DNA from: Alkaliphilus oremlandii OhILAs
GTDB lineage: Bacteria > Bacillota > Clostridia > Peptostreptococcales > Natronincolaceae
Direction: 5' to 3'
DNA: 64,000 nt
Assembly (NCBI RefSeq): GCF_000018325.1
Contig: NC_009922.1
Coordinates: 2,976,001-3,040,000 of the forward strand
Shown here: positions 34,499 through 42,657 of the stretch, one piece after another
Layout of the letters: each line of letters starts with the position of its first letter
How positions within the stretch are numbered: position 1 is the first letter of the stretch
Made by a program: the position numbers and the translations under genes
Notes under the pieces: generated by a model
The model's input: only the letters and a program-made list of their open reading frames with translations
Database searches by the model: none
What the model was told of the DNA's origin: nothing

Positions 34499-34514
34499 TA
34501 CGAGGAGGTCCATA

Positions 34515-34835
34515 ATGGAAAATAATGAATTTGATAACCTAATTAAAAATAGTCTGATGGATGAAGATCATTTAATCCCAGAAGAGGCCCTAGTAGAAAA
34601 CACTAAAAATTTGATTCAAAAGAAAAGAAAGCATTATTTATGGATCAATAAAATTTTTACACTTTGCTTAAGCTTTATATGTTTATTGTTTTCGATTAAA
34701 GCAGTTTCTTTATCCATACAAAGTGAAAATATGATCATCATAAATAGCTTATTGTTATGTTTTGCATCTGTTATCATTTTAAATTTAATTTACAGGCATG
34801 AAATAATCACTTTTCTTAAGATAAAGGGGGAATAA
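34515..34835 (+). CDS. Small membrane protein, YxlC-like (putative anti-sigma)
   Basis: 106 residues. A soluble acidic N-terminus (about 1-40) precedes two transmembrane helices (about 46-66 and 73-90). Size, topology and position after an ECF sigma gene resemble YxlC, which restrains SigY; I see no sequence proof. GAGGAGG precedes the ATG. It starts 16 nt after the sigma gene stop. Confidence 0.65.
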   Translation: MENNEFDNLIKNSLMDEDHLIPEEALVENTKNLIQKKRKHYLWINKIFTLCLSFICLLFSIKAVSLSIQSENMIIINSLLLCFASVIILNLIYRHEIITFLKIKGE

Positions 34836-34837
34836 AT

Positions 34838-35509
34838 ATGAATAGCTTCATTTGGGCAGGTATATTTTTCTCTTTTTATCTGATAACCAAACTATTATTA
34901 AGCTTATATATATACAACGATGCAAAGGCATTACAATTAAAAGCTACACTTTGGTCTCTAATTGTCATGCTGCTTCCCAATTATATTGGATTTGTATTGT
35001 ATTTAATTATTAGAACTGTAACCCTTAATAAAACACTTGATGAAAAGGAGAAAATGATGAACATACAAACATTTAAAAAGCCCATTTTATTAATAATATC
35101 TATTTTATTTCTAGGAACTTCTTATTATTTTTTAGGGAATTACTTTAATGATACCTTTAGCTCTAAATTTGATAATTATCAAGATGCAGTAGCTACAATA
35201 GAGCGAGGGTGGATTCCAAAGCATATCCCCAAAACAGCCACAGATATCTATGAGGTTCACAACATCGATACGAATATAGGAAATGGTATTTTTAAGTTGT
35301 CTAAAGAAGAAAGTATCAATTTTTATTCAACATTAAATTCAATTGAAAAAAATGAAATGATCAACCTAAAAAGTATTAAAAAGAAATGGTGGGATCAGAA
35401 TGAAATCAAAAAGAATATTGAAAATGATCATTTTCTATTAGGAAAAAGAGAGCATTTTATTTATGCAATTGATCCCAATGGTACTGTGTATTTTTGGATC
35501 CAGGAGTAA
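34838..35509 (+). CDS. Membrane protein with PLDc_N-like and sensor-like domains
   Basis: 223 residues. The N-terminal part has two transmembrane segments, with TLWSLIVMLLPNYIGFVLYL resembling the phospholipase-D-nuclease N-terminal (PLDc_N/YxlE-like) domain. A third helix (about 82-97) and an extracytoplasmic C-terminus with ERGWIPKHIPKTATDIYEVH and a following NIDTN follow; that last pattern is recurrent in clostridial membrane proteins of unknown role. It starts 2 nt after the preceding stop and is clearly in the sigma operon. Likely an accessory regulator. Confidence 0.68.
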   Translation: MNSFIWAGIFFSFYLITKLLLSLYIYNDAKALQLKATLWSLIVMLLPNYIGFVLYLIIRTVTLNKTLDEKEKMMNIQTFKKPILLIISILFLGTSYYFLGNYFNDTFSSKFDNYQDAVATIERGWIPKHIPKTATDIYEVHNIDTNIGNGIFKLSKEESINFYSTLNSIEKNEMINLKSIKKKWWDQNEIKKNIENDHFLLGKREHFIYAIDPNGTVYFWIQE

Positions 35510-35596
35510 GTATGGATAAAAGGTCTCTTACACCACAAGGAATATAATTTTATTCCATTAGATTGCCGAAAGCTTTAAAATTATTACAAATTTAAC

Positions 35597-35644
35597 AAAA
35601 AACACTTATTCTTTTATATTTTATATATAGAATCAGTGTTTTTT
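35597..35644 (+). terminator. Bidirectional terminator between sigma operon and DUF2200 gene
   Basis: AACACTTATTCT pairs with AGAATCAGTGTT (one mismatch), flanked by A and T runs on both sides. It can serve both convergent genes. Confidence 0.75.
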
Positions 35645-35656
35645 CGTTTTTAATTA

Positions 35657-36007
35657 TTATTTTCGTAAAATCTTATCCATCGCTTTTCCTTTTGCTAACT
35701 CATCAATCAGCTTATCCAGATAACGAATTTCCTGCATCGTTGATTCTTCGATTTCTTCTACTCGGACGCCACAAACTACTCCTTTAATCATAGTCCGCAA
35801 AGGATTCATCTGAGGAGCTTCTGCAAAGAAGGTCTCAAAGTCTTTCTGTTTTTCCAGTTGGACTTCTAGCTCTTCTTGGCTATATCCTGTTAACCAGCGG
35901 ATGATTTCATCCACTTCTGTTTTCATACGTCCTTTTTTCTCCGCCTTTGTAACATAAAGGGGATAGACACTTGCTACACTCATTGTATCGATGCGATGTT
36001 TGGTCAT
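35657..36007 (-). CDS. DUF2200 family protein
   Basis: 116 residues matching DUF2200 over its whole length: [59 protein letters not shown]. Function unknown. GTGAGGATG precedes the ATG. Monocistronic. Confidence 0.9.
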   Translation of the reverse strand: MTKHRIDTMSVASVYPLYVTKAEKKGRMKTEVDEIIRWLTGYSQEELEVQLEKQKDFETFFAEAPQMNPLRTMIKGVVCGVRVEEIEESTMQEIRYLDKLIDELAKGKAMDKILRK

Positions 36008-36102
36008 AATACATCCTCACTTATATGCTTTTCTTTATTGTATCACGAAAAATAGTCGAGTCCAAATAAAATAAAGGTCCACCAAAAAATAACACTTTTT
36101 CT

Positions 36103-36131
36103 TTGATTAAAAATATGGTATTCTATATAAC
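36103..36131 (+). promoter_or_regulatory. Sigma-A type promoter of the UPF0489 gene
   Basis: TTGATT and TATAAC are separated by 17 bp. The predicted start near 36138 leaves about 30 nt to the TTG start codon. Confidence 0.6.
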
Positions 36132-36169
36132 GTCAAAATTTTAGGATGTTTTTAAAGGAGGGATTACGA

Positions 36170-36985
36170 TTGAAAACAGACAAAGTAACTGAAAAAGTAG
36201 TGGGGGAAAAGAAAATTTATATTGTAGAGAATCATCATGAAGTAATCATCCCATGGTCAGAATATGCTTCTCATAATGAAACTGCACCCGTATTGTTAAC
36301 CTTTGACCATCACATGGACACTCGTAGTGCTTTTTACAGGTATTCCCGTGAGGTTGCTGGTTTAGAGTGGAGATCTGTAAGAGATCAATTGATAGCCAAT
36401 GTAGACATAAATAAATCAAGTACAATGATATCCTCATTAGAAAAGCTTTGTAATAATGAACATATAGATTTTGCATTGCAAACTGGGATGATCTCAGACG
36501 CAGTCGTATTTAGCTTAATGAACGCAGATATTTGCACAGACTATGACAATAGTAAAATCTACTATATCGATCCCCTCTGTACTAGCAAATGTAAAAAATT
36601 TCCACACGACGATGAATGCCAACTTAATGTATATGATAAGGTAATCGAAGGGGAGGAGCTATTGTTCAAATTAAATAAGATCAATAAGTTTATACCTGGT
36701 TTCTTTATCTCCAATCGAATAAACAAGAAATTTATTTTAGATATTGATTTAGATTGTTTTCATACTAAAAAAGCTATCAATGCCATAGATGTGTCTGTTT
36801 TTAACTATCTAGTAAATAATGCAGAAATAGTTACTGTAGCAACAGAAGAATATTATGTTGAATTAGAAAAAAAAGACAATGATATCAACAAAAATTATCT
36901 TTTAGAAAAGTTATTATTGCATATAGAAAATGCTATACAGTCAACAAAAGATAATAAAAGATGTAAGTTTTCTACGGCATCTTAA
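36170..36985 (+). CDS. UPF0489 family protein (arginase-like fold)
   Basis: About 271 residues. The motifs NHHEVIIPWSEYA, LLTFDHHMDT and FILDIDLDCFHTKKA provide Asp/His positions like those of arginase/deacetylase metal sites and match UPF0489 (C5orf22-type). No enzymatic role is established. The start is TTG 36170, with AAGGAGG 8 nt upstream; the ATG at 36146 precedes that site and lacks its own. Monocistronic under its own promoter. Confidence 0.75.
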   Translation: MKTDKVTEKVVGEKKIYIVENHHEVIIPWSEYASHNETAPVLLTFDHHMDTRSAFYRYSREVAGLEWRSVRDQLIANVDINKSSTMISSLEKLCNNEHIDFALQTGMISDAVVFSLMNADICTDYDNSKIYYIDPLCTSKCKKFPHDDECQLNVYDKVIEGEELLFKLNKINKFIPGFFISNRINKKFILDIDLDCFHTKKAINAIDVSVFNYLVNNAEIVTVATEEYYVELEKKDNDINKNYLLEKLLLHIENAIQSTKDNKRCKFSTAS

Positions 36986-37036
36986 AGAAGTCATTCAAAT
37001 CACTCTCGCTCCTATATACTCAAGACTCAAAAGGAA

Positions 37037-37061
37037 AACCGCACCGACCTATGGTACGGTT
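37037..37061 (-). terminator. Probable terminator of the amidohydrolase gene
   Basis: AACCGCACC pairs with GGTACGGTT (one mismatch), followed on the minus strand by TTTTCCTTTTG, 87 nt after the stop. Confidence 0.55.
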
Positions 37062-37147
37062 CACCTTCTACCCCTTTAATCATCTTATTATTGGTACCAT
37101 TTTATTAAAAAATTCTATATTCATTTATGGTTGTTCATTTTCAAATC

Positions 37148-38479
37148 CTAATAACTTTTTTTGAGATTCTCTATTTCTGCTTGGAGGCTTTCACCACTTA
37201 ACCATACGCCCCGAACCATGGTTCCTTCTAAGGATCTAGTATTTTTAATGTCCTCTAGGGGATTTTTTGATAAAAGAATTAAGTCAGCTTCTTTTCCCTC
37301 TTCAACTGTTCCCCATTTATCCAACTGTCCTAAAAACTCAGCAGGGTTATAGGTTGCTGTTTTTAATACCTCATAGGTTGTTAATCCTGCGCCAGATAAA
37401 TACTCTAGTTCATTATGCAAAGAGAACCCTGGAACTATAAAAGGATTATTTGCGTCGGTGCCAGCTAGTAATTTGCCTCCTTTTTCGTGGATCGTGCGGA
37501 CAATCTGCTGTCGCTTTTCTAAGTCGAATACATCAATCGCTCTTTCTTTCATGTCTTGCCACATTGTAATTGTTTCTGGGACAATATATTCTAACCCTTC
37601 AATCTCGTGTTCTTCCTTAAATATATGAGTAATGGTTAATGTAGGTGTATTCCAAACATTATTTTCTACTGTCATTTCTGCTTCATTCTCGATGTTCTGT
37701 AAACTATAGCCACTTAAATGTTCGATGGAGCTCTGACCCAACTCAAGCACTCGCCTTATTCCCACTGCTCTTGGCACATGGCCCACCACTCTAATCCCTA
37801 TTTCTTTTGCCGTCTTCATAATCTCTTCGTAGACCTCTCCATTTAAAAGTTCATAGACTTTAACTGCATCATATTTGTTTTCCTGCACTGAGATTACGGC
37901 TTTCCTTGCTTCTTCTGAGGTTTCTAGAATCTTACTGCCCGGCCATATGGGATTAGGGCCGTCCATTAATGGCCCCGTCGTGAAAATTCTAAGACCCTGA
38001 AATCTTTTATTATTGAAATCTCTCAATCTGAGGTGGTCAGGACTTCCCCACATATTTTGAATGCTTGTTATACCATTTGCTAGGTAGAGTTTTTCATCCC
38101 CCGTATATCGCCATAAATGAACATGCATATCTACTAAGCCTGGCATTAAGTATTTGCCTTCCCCCTCTATAATTTGGGCTTCTTCAGGAATGGCTACTTT
38201 TTTAAATTCTCCAATCTCTGCAATTAATCCATCTTTTATGACTACACTTTGGTTTTCTAAAACCTTATCCTCGGTCATTGTAATCAGGTTTACATTCTGA
38301 AATACAATTGTGGTAGATTCTTCTGAAGGTTTAGAATCCTGGGTATTTTGATGATTGGATTCACTTTGATTGTCTCTTACGTTTGTTGCCTCTTGACCAT
38401 TACATCCTACGAACAATAACAAACTGATGACTACTAGGAAAAACAGGATTTTCCTTGCTAAATTCACATTTAACTTCAT
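37148..38479 (-). CDS. Amidohydrolase-family lipoprotein
   Basis: 443 residues. A lipoprotein signal (positive N-terminus, hydrophobic ILFFLVVISLLLFV, lipobox LFVGC with the lipidated cysteine at about 26) is followed by a low-complexity Ser/Gln linker. The amidohydrolase domain then begins: metal ligands in GLVDMHVHLW, VVGHVPRAVG, SIEHLSGY and LLAGTDANN. It resembles secreted imidazolonepropionase/prolidase-like members (imidodipeptidase group). It acts on the outer face of the membrane; substrate unknown. The start at 38479 follows AAGGAG by about 8 nt. Confidence 0.88.
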   Translation of the reverse strand: MKLNVNLARKILFFLVVISLLLFVGCNGQEATNVRDNQSESNHQNTQDSKPSEESTTIVFQNVNLITMTEDKVLENQSVVIKDGLIAEIGEFKKVAIPEEAQIIEGEGKYLMPGLVDMHVHLWRYTGDEKLYLANGITSIQNMWGSPDHLRLRDFNNKRFQGLRIFTTGPLMDGPNPIWPGSKILETSEEARKAVISVQENKYDAVKVYELLNGEVYEEIMKTAKEIGIRVVGHVPRAVGIRRVLELGQSSIEHLSGYSLQNIENEAEMTVENNVWNTPTLTITHIFKEEHEIEGLEYIVPETITMWQDMKERAIDVFDLEKRQQIVRTIHEKGGKLLAGTDANNPFIVPGFSLHNELEYLSGAGLTTYEVLKTATYNPAEFLGQLDKWGTVEEGKEADLILLSKNPLEDIKNTRSLEGTMVRGVWLSGESLQAEIENLKKSY

Positions 38480-38634
38480 ACGACCGCTCCTTCTTCCCAA
38501 TTATTTTTCTAACTCTTTCTTAAGCCTAAGATTACAAGCACAATAATTTTATTTAGATAAGTGGAGAAAGTAACGGTTATTTCCTTTCCTTCGTCTAACA
38601 ACCGTTTGTGAATTTTTACAATAATTACTTGGAT

Positions 38635-38745
38635 CTATTCAGTTTCATTGGCAGCAATTAACAGTGGCTTGCTTTCTATAAGGCGCTTCCATTTCTTAGG
38701 AGTTAATTCTATAAATAAATCCTTAAGTCCTCTATTTTTTAAAAA
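38635..38745 (-). pseudogene. Orphan reading frame, probable 3' end of a lost gene
   Basis: The minus strand reads FLKNRGLKDLFIELTPKKWK, RLIESKPLLIAANETE then TAG. It has protein-like composition but no start codon or ribosome binding site, and a stop just upstream. I recognise no family. Confidence 0.3.
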
Positions 38746-38849
38746 TTAACTAAAAACTACTTTTATAAGCTTTGAAGCCCAGATAGAAGATTAAAGCAAA
38801 TGACAGAAAACTTACTGGATAAATTTTACTTTTTTAAAACAACTTAAAA

Positions 38850-38887
38850 GCACCGCAAGGATATAAGTTCTTTTATCCCTACAGTGC
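38850..38887 (-). terminator. Terminator of the DUF1579 gene
   Basis: GCAC...GGATATAAG pairs imperfectly with CTTTTATCC...GTGC, followed on the minus strand by a T-rich stretch (TTTTAAGTTGTTTT), 24 nt after the stop. Confidence 0.6.
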
Positions 38888-38910
38888 ATATAAGTATTTT
38901 AACAGCTTCG

Positions 38911-39369
38911 TTATTTAATTTTCGTCATTGTAGACTCATAGCCTCCACCCCCAGGGTATACCCAGGCACCACTGTTGCTATTTCCATCTTGGCTAAACTG
39001 ACCTTTGTAATAAGCAGGGGATCCTTTTTCTCCACCCCAAATAATAAGGGTATCCTCTAGTATCTCATAGGTATAATTAAAAGTATTTCCCATATTGTCA
39101 AAATACCTTGATTTAATATCTTCACTTGGACTTTCTACTCCAAATTCTCGATCCTGTCCAATAATTTCGATACCTTTTATTTTCTGTCCATATTGCTCAA
39201 GGTCCACATGTTGGATTAGAAAAAAACCACCTTCCATCCATGAGTAGATAACTTGTCCACTAATATCTGGCCCCGATACTTTCCATGTACCTACTAACCG
39301 GTCTAATTTTTTAAGTGTTAAGCTTGGTACTGGCATTTGGTATGTTTCATTATTCATTGCATCACTCAT
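38911..39369 (-). CDS. DUF1579-like protein
   Basis: 152 residues, beta-rich, with LKKLDRLVGTWKVSGPDISG near the start and EILEDTLIIWG later, typical of DUF1579/lipocalin-like small-molecule-binding proteins. It starts 4 nt after the MerR gene stop, so it is cotranscribed with and probably controlled by that regulator. GGAGAG precedes the ATG. Function unknown. Confidence 0.75.
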   Translation of the reverse strand: MSDAMNNETYQMPVPSLTLKKLDRLVGTWKVSGPDISGQVIYSWMEGGFFLIQHVDLEQYGQKIKGIEIIGQDREFGVESPSEDIKSRYFDNMGNTFNYTYEILEDTLIIWGGEKGSPAYYKGQFSQDGNSNSGAWVYPGGGGYESTMTKIK

Positions 39370-39373
39370 AGTT

Positions 39374-40216
39374 TCATCTCTCCTTTTTATGCTTTTTAAC
39401 TATTGGAAACTGGATTTCTGTTTGATATTTATCAGGGTCTTGCTCATTTCCTGGATGACATAATCCATATGCTCGTTCACTTCCTACAATCTCATACCCA
39501 TTATCTTCAATCCATTTAGCCAGCATGGTTTCCCCTTCTGGGAGGGTCTTATCATAGGATCCTTCACAAATTACTGAGGCAGCAAGTGCTATAGGTTCTA
39601 ACTCTTTAAAGATAAATTGATCTGTGCTTTTTCTTAGTTCTTTTACAGGAACAGCTATTTCAATATCAATATCTTGTTCTTTATATTCTGTGTCATGATA
39701 AATAACAATAACATCATTTTCTATGATCGTATACAAATCATTATTTCCAATATAGGCATACATTTTTTCCCAAAGTGCCTCTTGATAACTATAATCAGAA
39801 ATGGTCTCTCTTAGTGACAATACCTGTATAGAAGGTATTGTCTTTAATATAACTTCTCCGCAGGTTATTGTATAATTTCCTTTCTCTATCCGCTCATACA
39901 TTTTATTTAATAAATCCATCTTTTTCATCTCATTGGAAATACTCTCTTGAATAGCTTTTGATTTTTCTTGAAAAATTTTGCGCGTATTGTCTTGCTCCTC
40001 AAAATTATCTAGAATATCTCCAATTTCTTGAATAGAAAATCCCATGTCACGCAATGCAACAATTCTTAAAATTAGTGGAATTTGAGAGGAACTATAAAGC
40101 CTATATCCGTTAATTTTATCTATTTCAGCAGGGTAAAATAATCCGCATTTTTCATAATGCCTCAACATTCGAGGCGATACCCGTACCAGTTGAGAGAACA
40201 TCCCGATTTTGAACAC
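39374..40216 (-). CDS. MerR-family regulator with GyrI/BmrR-like effector domain
   Basis: 280 residues. The N-terminal MerR HTH (GMFSQLVRVSPRMLRHYEKC, IVALRDMGFSIQEIGDILDN, about 1-70) is followed by a coiled coil and a C-terminal effector-binding domain of the BmrR/GyrI type (about 120-270, ending IVGSERAYGLCHPGN). It is likely a drug-responsive activator. Start is GTG with AGGTGG upstream. Operon with DUF1579. The promoter has a 19-bp spacer with dyad. Confidence 0.88.
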   Translation of the reverse strand: MFKIGMFSQLVRVSPRMLRHYEKCGLFYPAEIDKINGYRLYSSSQIPLILRIVALRDMGFSIQEIGDILDNFEEQDNTRKIFQEKSKAIQESISNEMKKMDLLNKMYERIEKGNYTITCGEVILKTIPSIQVLSLRETISDYSYQEALWEKMYAYIGNNDLYTIIENDVIVIYHDTEYKEQDIDIEIAVPVKELRKSTDQFIFKELEPIALAASVICEGSYDKTLPEGETMLAKWIEDNGYEIVGSERAYGLCHPGNEQDPDKYQTEIQFPIVKKHKKER

Positions 40217-40231
40217 TGTAACACCACCTGT

Positions 40232-40251
40232 TATATAATCATGATTATATA
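40232..40251. repeat. Perfect 20-bp palindrome in the MerR leader
   Basis: TATATAATCATGATTATATA lies between the -10 box and the GTG start of the MerR gene. Its position after the transcription start suggests an additional operator or a leader hairpin. Confidence 0.5.
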
Positions 40252-40254
40252 TAA

Positions 40255-40285
40255 AGTATATAGTTTAACACTATGGCAAGGTCAA
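40255..40285 (-). promoter_or_regulatory. MerR-type promoter with 19-bp spacer and dyad
   Basis: On the minus strand, TTGACC (40280-40285) and TATACT (40255-40260) are separated by 19 bp holding the dyad ATAGT-GTTAA-ACTAT. This implies autoregulation by the MerR protein. Confidence 0.75.
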
Positions 40286-40356
40286 GTATTAATTTATATA
40301 ATTCTAAATCTTATTAGGATTTAGAACAGATTACACCATATTTATGATCTTATTTT

Positions 40357-40409
40357 AAAAACCACCATTACAACAGTATGGTTCAACGTACCGTTGTAAT
40401 AGTGGTTTT
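40357..40409 (-). terminator. Terminator of the alpha/beta hydrolase gene
   Basis: AAAACCACCATTACAAC pairs with GTTGTAATAGTGGTTTT (one A-C mismatch), with T runs on both sides. Confidence 0.85.
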
Positions 40410-40453
40410 TCAATACGTACTAAAGCACCTTTCCCAATTACCAATGGCTTTCA

Positions 40454-41338
40454 TTAATATTGGTCTATGTCCTTATGAAATGCTTGAATCGCCTTGCTAA
40501 ATTCTAGCGGATACTGGAATGTAACATATGCATGGCTCCCTCCAGGAATAACCACAACTTGACTTGACCTCAGAAGCTTTTGAAAATTTTCTATGCCTTC
40601 TTTTATCTCCTTCGACTTCCATTCCTCTTCACTGGGTAGCATTAAAACAGGACAGATAACATTTTCAAAGTACTTTTCGAATTTGATATCCCAAAAATCT
40701 TCTAAATATTTATCTATTACCCATTTGGGACAAGCAGATGTATATTTTCCATTTCCTGTTTCCGAACTATCATATCGTTCGAATTCTTCGATCTGCTGAT
40801 TCCACAGTATACCACCCTGCTCATAGTTCTGCTTTGCCATCTCAATTTTTTCAACTATTGAATCAAAAACAGGATTGCTTTTATTTGCTCTTTTAGTTCG
40901 CAGTTCTATTTTTTTATTTGGTATTTCCTCTTTTGCTATATCACACACGCCGTTTTTACCAAAGTAGTTCTGAATCGCACCTTCTGCTACAATAGACCGT
41001 ACTCTTTCCGGAAAATGTGCTGCAAGATTTACTGCAATTTCTCCACCTAGGGAACTTCCCACTATATGTGCCTTCTCTATTCCTAATTGATTCATAACTT
41101 CTATAATATCTATTGCCATATTGTCTAATGTGTATCCATTCATTACTTTCTCAGACTTCCCATGTCCTCTAAGGTCCAACGTAACTATGTGATATTTATT
41201 AATAAAATATGGTACAACTCCATTCCATTGTGCCAGATTTCCCCCTGAAAAATGTATAAACACAATCGTTTCTCCATTTCTAGGATACTGATTTACTTCT
41301 AATTCCGTTCCATTGACTGCAACTCTCAATTTCTCCAA
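40454..41338 (-). CDS. Alpha/beta-hydrolase fold protein
   Basis: 294 residues. The oxyanion region is VFIHFSGGNLAQW, the nucleophile elbow is VGSSLGGEIA (serine at about 98), and the C-terminal histidine is in IPGGSHAYVTFQYP. DLRGHGKSE is typical of the esterase/haloperoxidase-like group. No signal peptide. Start is TTG with GGGGGG 6 nt upstream; no better ATG is near. Substrate unknown. Confidence 0.88.
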   Translation of the reverse strand: MEKLRVAVNGTELEVNQYPRNGETIVFIHFSGGNLAQWNGVVPYFINKYHIVTLDLRGHGKSEKVMNGYTLDNMAIDIIEVMNQLGIEKAHIVGSSLGGEIAVNLAAHFPERVRSIVAEGAIQNYFGKNGVCDIAKEEIPNKKIELRTKRANKSNPVFDSIVEKIEMAKQNYEQGGILWNQQIEEFERYDSSETGNGKYTSACPKWVIDKYLEDFWDIKFEKYFENVICPVLMLPSEEEWKSKEIKEGIENFQKLLRSSQVVVIPGGSHAYVTFQYPLEFSKAIQAFHKDIDQY

Positions 41339-41468
41339 TATTTTCCCCCCTGATATTAAACAATAATATCAATGTTGGTATGTTGAATATAAAAACAATG
41401 AGTTTCCATTTTTTTCATTATAGCCCAATTTAAAATTACTGGCAATGAATTAAGGTTTAATTAAAAAA

Positions 41469-41532
41469 AGTAAGTGCTAGGCATCGGAGTTACACGATTA
41501 TTAAACGTAACCCCTGGGTCTAGCACTTACTT
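41469..41532 (-). terminator. Terminator of rlmH
   Basis: A 13-bp outer stem AGTAAGTGCTAG / CTAGCACTTACT encloses a branched loop and is followed on the minus strand by T7. Confidence 0.85.
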
Positions 41533-41546
41533 ACAAAAATCTGCCA

Positions 41547-42026
41547 TCATTTATGGTACGGTTCCCCCTTAATAATTCGAAGCCCTCTGTAAATCTGCTC
41601 CAGCAATATCAGCTTCATCAACTGATGGGGAAATGTCATGGGAGAAAAGCATAGCTTATAATCTGCTCGTTTTAGCACATCTTCTGAAAGTCCTAGAGAG
41701 CCTCCGATTATGAAAGCAATATTGCTATTGCCAGCTACACCTAAGCTTTGCAACTTATCTGCCAGCTCTTCGGAAGAAAGCATCTTTCCTTTTAAATCCA
41801 ATGCGATAACGTACATTCCATCTTTTATATTTTTTAAGATCCCTTCTCCCTCTTTATTTTTTACGATTTGCTCTTCTGCACTGCTAAGGTTTTCTGGAGC
41901 TTTTTCATCCGGTATTTCGATGATGTTCAGCTTTGCATATCTTGTTAATCTCTTTATATATTCATCGATGCCCAGCTTTAAATATTTTTCTTTTAATTTG
42001 CCGACACTGATTATTGTTATATTCAT
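41547..42026 (-). CDS. rlmH: 23S rRNA (pseudouridine1915-N3)-methyltransferase RlmH
   Basis: 159 residues, the exact family size, a small SPOUT methyltransferase that modifies helix 69 of 23S rRNA. Signatures are [15 protein letters not shown], the SAM-binding knot [34 protein letters not shown] and the C-terminal GEPYHK. AAGGAGCG precedes the ATG. It is the last gene of the WalRK-HtrA block, as in Bacillus. Confidence 0.97.
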   Translation of the reverse strand: MNITIISVGKLKEKYLKLGIDEYIKRLTRYAKLNIIEIPDEKAPENLSSAEEQIVKNKEGEGILKNIKDGMYVIALDLKGKMLSSEELADKLQSLGVAGNSNIAFIIGGSLGLSEDVLKRADYKLCFSPMTFPHQLMKLILLEQIYRGLRIIKGEPYHK

Positions 42027-42148
42027 AAATTCGCTCCTTCATATATTAGACATCTAAAATGAATCCTACCAACACTCAAATTACATAATGATAATTGCAT
42101 GTATTTTAAGCTGGGAAATTCGTTCGCCTATCCATATTTTGGTTTCGA

Positions 42149-42164
42149 TGTTTCACGTGAAATT
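42149..42164. promoter_or_regulatory. parS-like ParB/Spo0J binding site
   Basis: TGTTTCACGTGAAATT matches the conserved bacterial parS consensus (TGTTTCACGTGAAACA) at 14 of 16 positions and contains the perfect 12-bp palindrome TTTCACGTGAAA. It lies in a gap between rlmH and the CxxH/CxxC gene. ParB sites cluster around the origin, in line with a WalRK neighbourhood. Confidence 0.7.
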
Positions 42165-42187
42165 GCTTTATTTTTAAAAGTATTTTG

Positions 42188-42217
42188 ATTGCATAAATTG
42201 GGTTAGGTCATAAAAAA
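42188..42217 (-). repeat. Terminator-linked repeat, copy B (half)
   Basis: GCATAAATTGGGTTAGGTCA followed by TAAAAAAA on the plus strand, only the right half of the element. On the minus strand it begins in the U-tract of the CxxH/CxxC terminator. Confidence 0.7.
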
Positions 42218-42220
42218 AGC

Positions 42221-42233
42221 CGAGGAGCCCTCG
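42221..42233 (-). terminator. Short terminator of the CxxH/CxxC gene
   Basis: CGAGG-AGC-CCTCG hairpin followed by CTTTTTTT on the minus strand. It starts one nucleotide after the stop codon. Confidence 0.7.
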
Positions 42234-42234
42234 A

Positions 42235-42402
42235 CTATACAACTAAATATTTAGGTATCCTATCACAAAAATCACAGGTTTTTGGTGCCATCCAATCTGA
42301 AAATGACACTTTCTCTAGCTCATAGATATCTGGCGATTGTTCGTACACATCAACAAAATCGTCTATTGCATCTTCTAAATGTTCTCCGCACACTACATAC
42401 AT
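42235..42402 (-). CDS. CxxH/CxxC mini-protein
   Basis: 55 residues (MYVVCGEHLEDAIDDFVDVY at the start, WMAPKTCDFCDRIPKYLVV at the end). CGEH and CDFC give the CxxH...CxxC zinc-ribbon pattern of the small Firmicute family named CxxH/CxxC protein, which in Bacillus lies beside the htrA-rlmH genes, as here. GGAG lies 10 nt upstream of the ATG. Function unknown; zinc binding is inferred. Confidence 0.85.
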   Translation of the reverse strand: MYVVCGEHLEDAIDDFVDVYEQSPDIYELEKVSFSDWMAPKTCDFCDRIPKYLVV

Positions 42403-42490
42403 CTATAATCAACTCCAATTAAGGTTCTATTTTCATATGAATAACCTGTAGCTGAATAGTATCCTTTGTTTTTTCTTAGTATAGTATTTG

Positions 42491-42625
42491 TTAAAGTAAG
42501 TAATTCATACATTTGTTGAAAGATTTATCCATTATTTTCTGACTATTTCCATTATATAGCATTCCATTCAATAATTCAATTCTTTTGTTTTTATTCCATA
42601 AAATCTCTTCTCTAGCACTATCCAA
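42491..42625 (-). CDS. Short hypothetical ORF, possibly Spo0E-like
   Basis: 44 residues from TTG 42625 with AGGGG 5-6 nt upstream: REEILWNKNKRIELLNGMLY then NGNSQKIMDKSFNKCMNYLL. The size and helix-turn-helix hairpin pattern recall Spo0E aspartyl phosphatases, but the SQxLD signature is not intact. It could be a degraded member or a chance frame. The CxxH/CxxC gene follows 88 nt downstream. Confidence 0.3.
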   Translation of the reverse strand: MDSAREEILWNKNKRIELLNGMLYNGNSQKIMDKSFNKCMNYLL

Positions 42626-42657
42626 AAGAGCCCCTTCTTAGGTCATAGGAACTAAAT

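Larger units (their letters stand above)
38480..38910. other. 430-nt gap with hairpins and a gene relic
   Basis: Contains an inverted repeat with AACGGTTA / TAACAACCGTT arms (about 38572-38606), the orphan frame at 38635-38745, and the terminator of the DUF1579 gene (38850-38887). No complete gene is seen. Confidence 0.5.
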
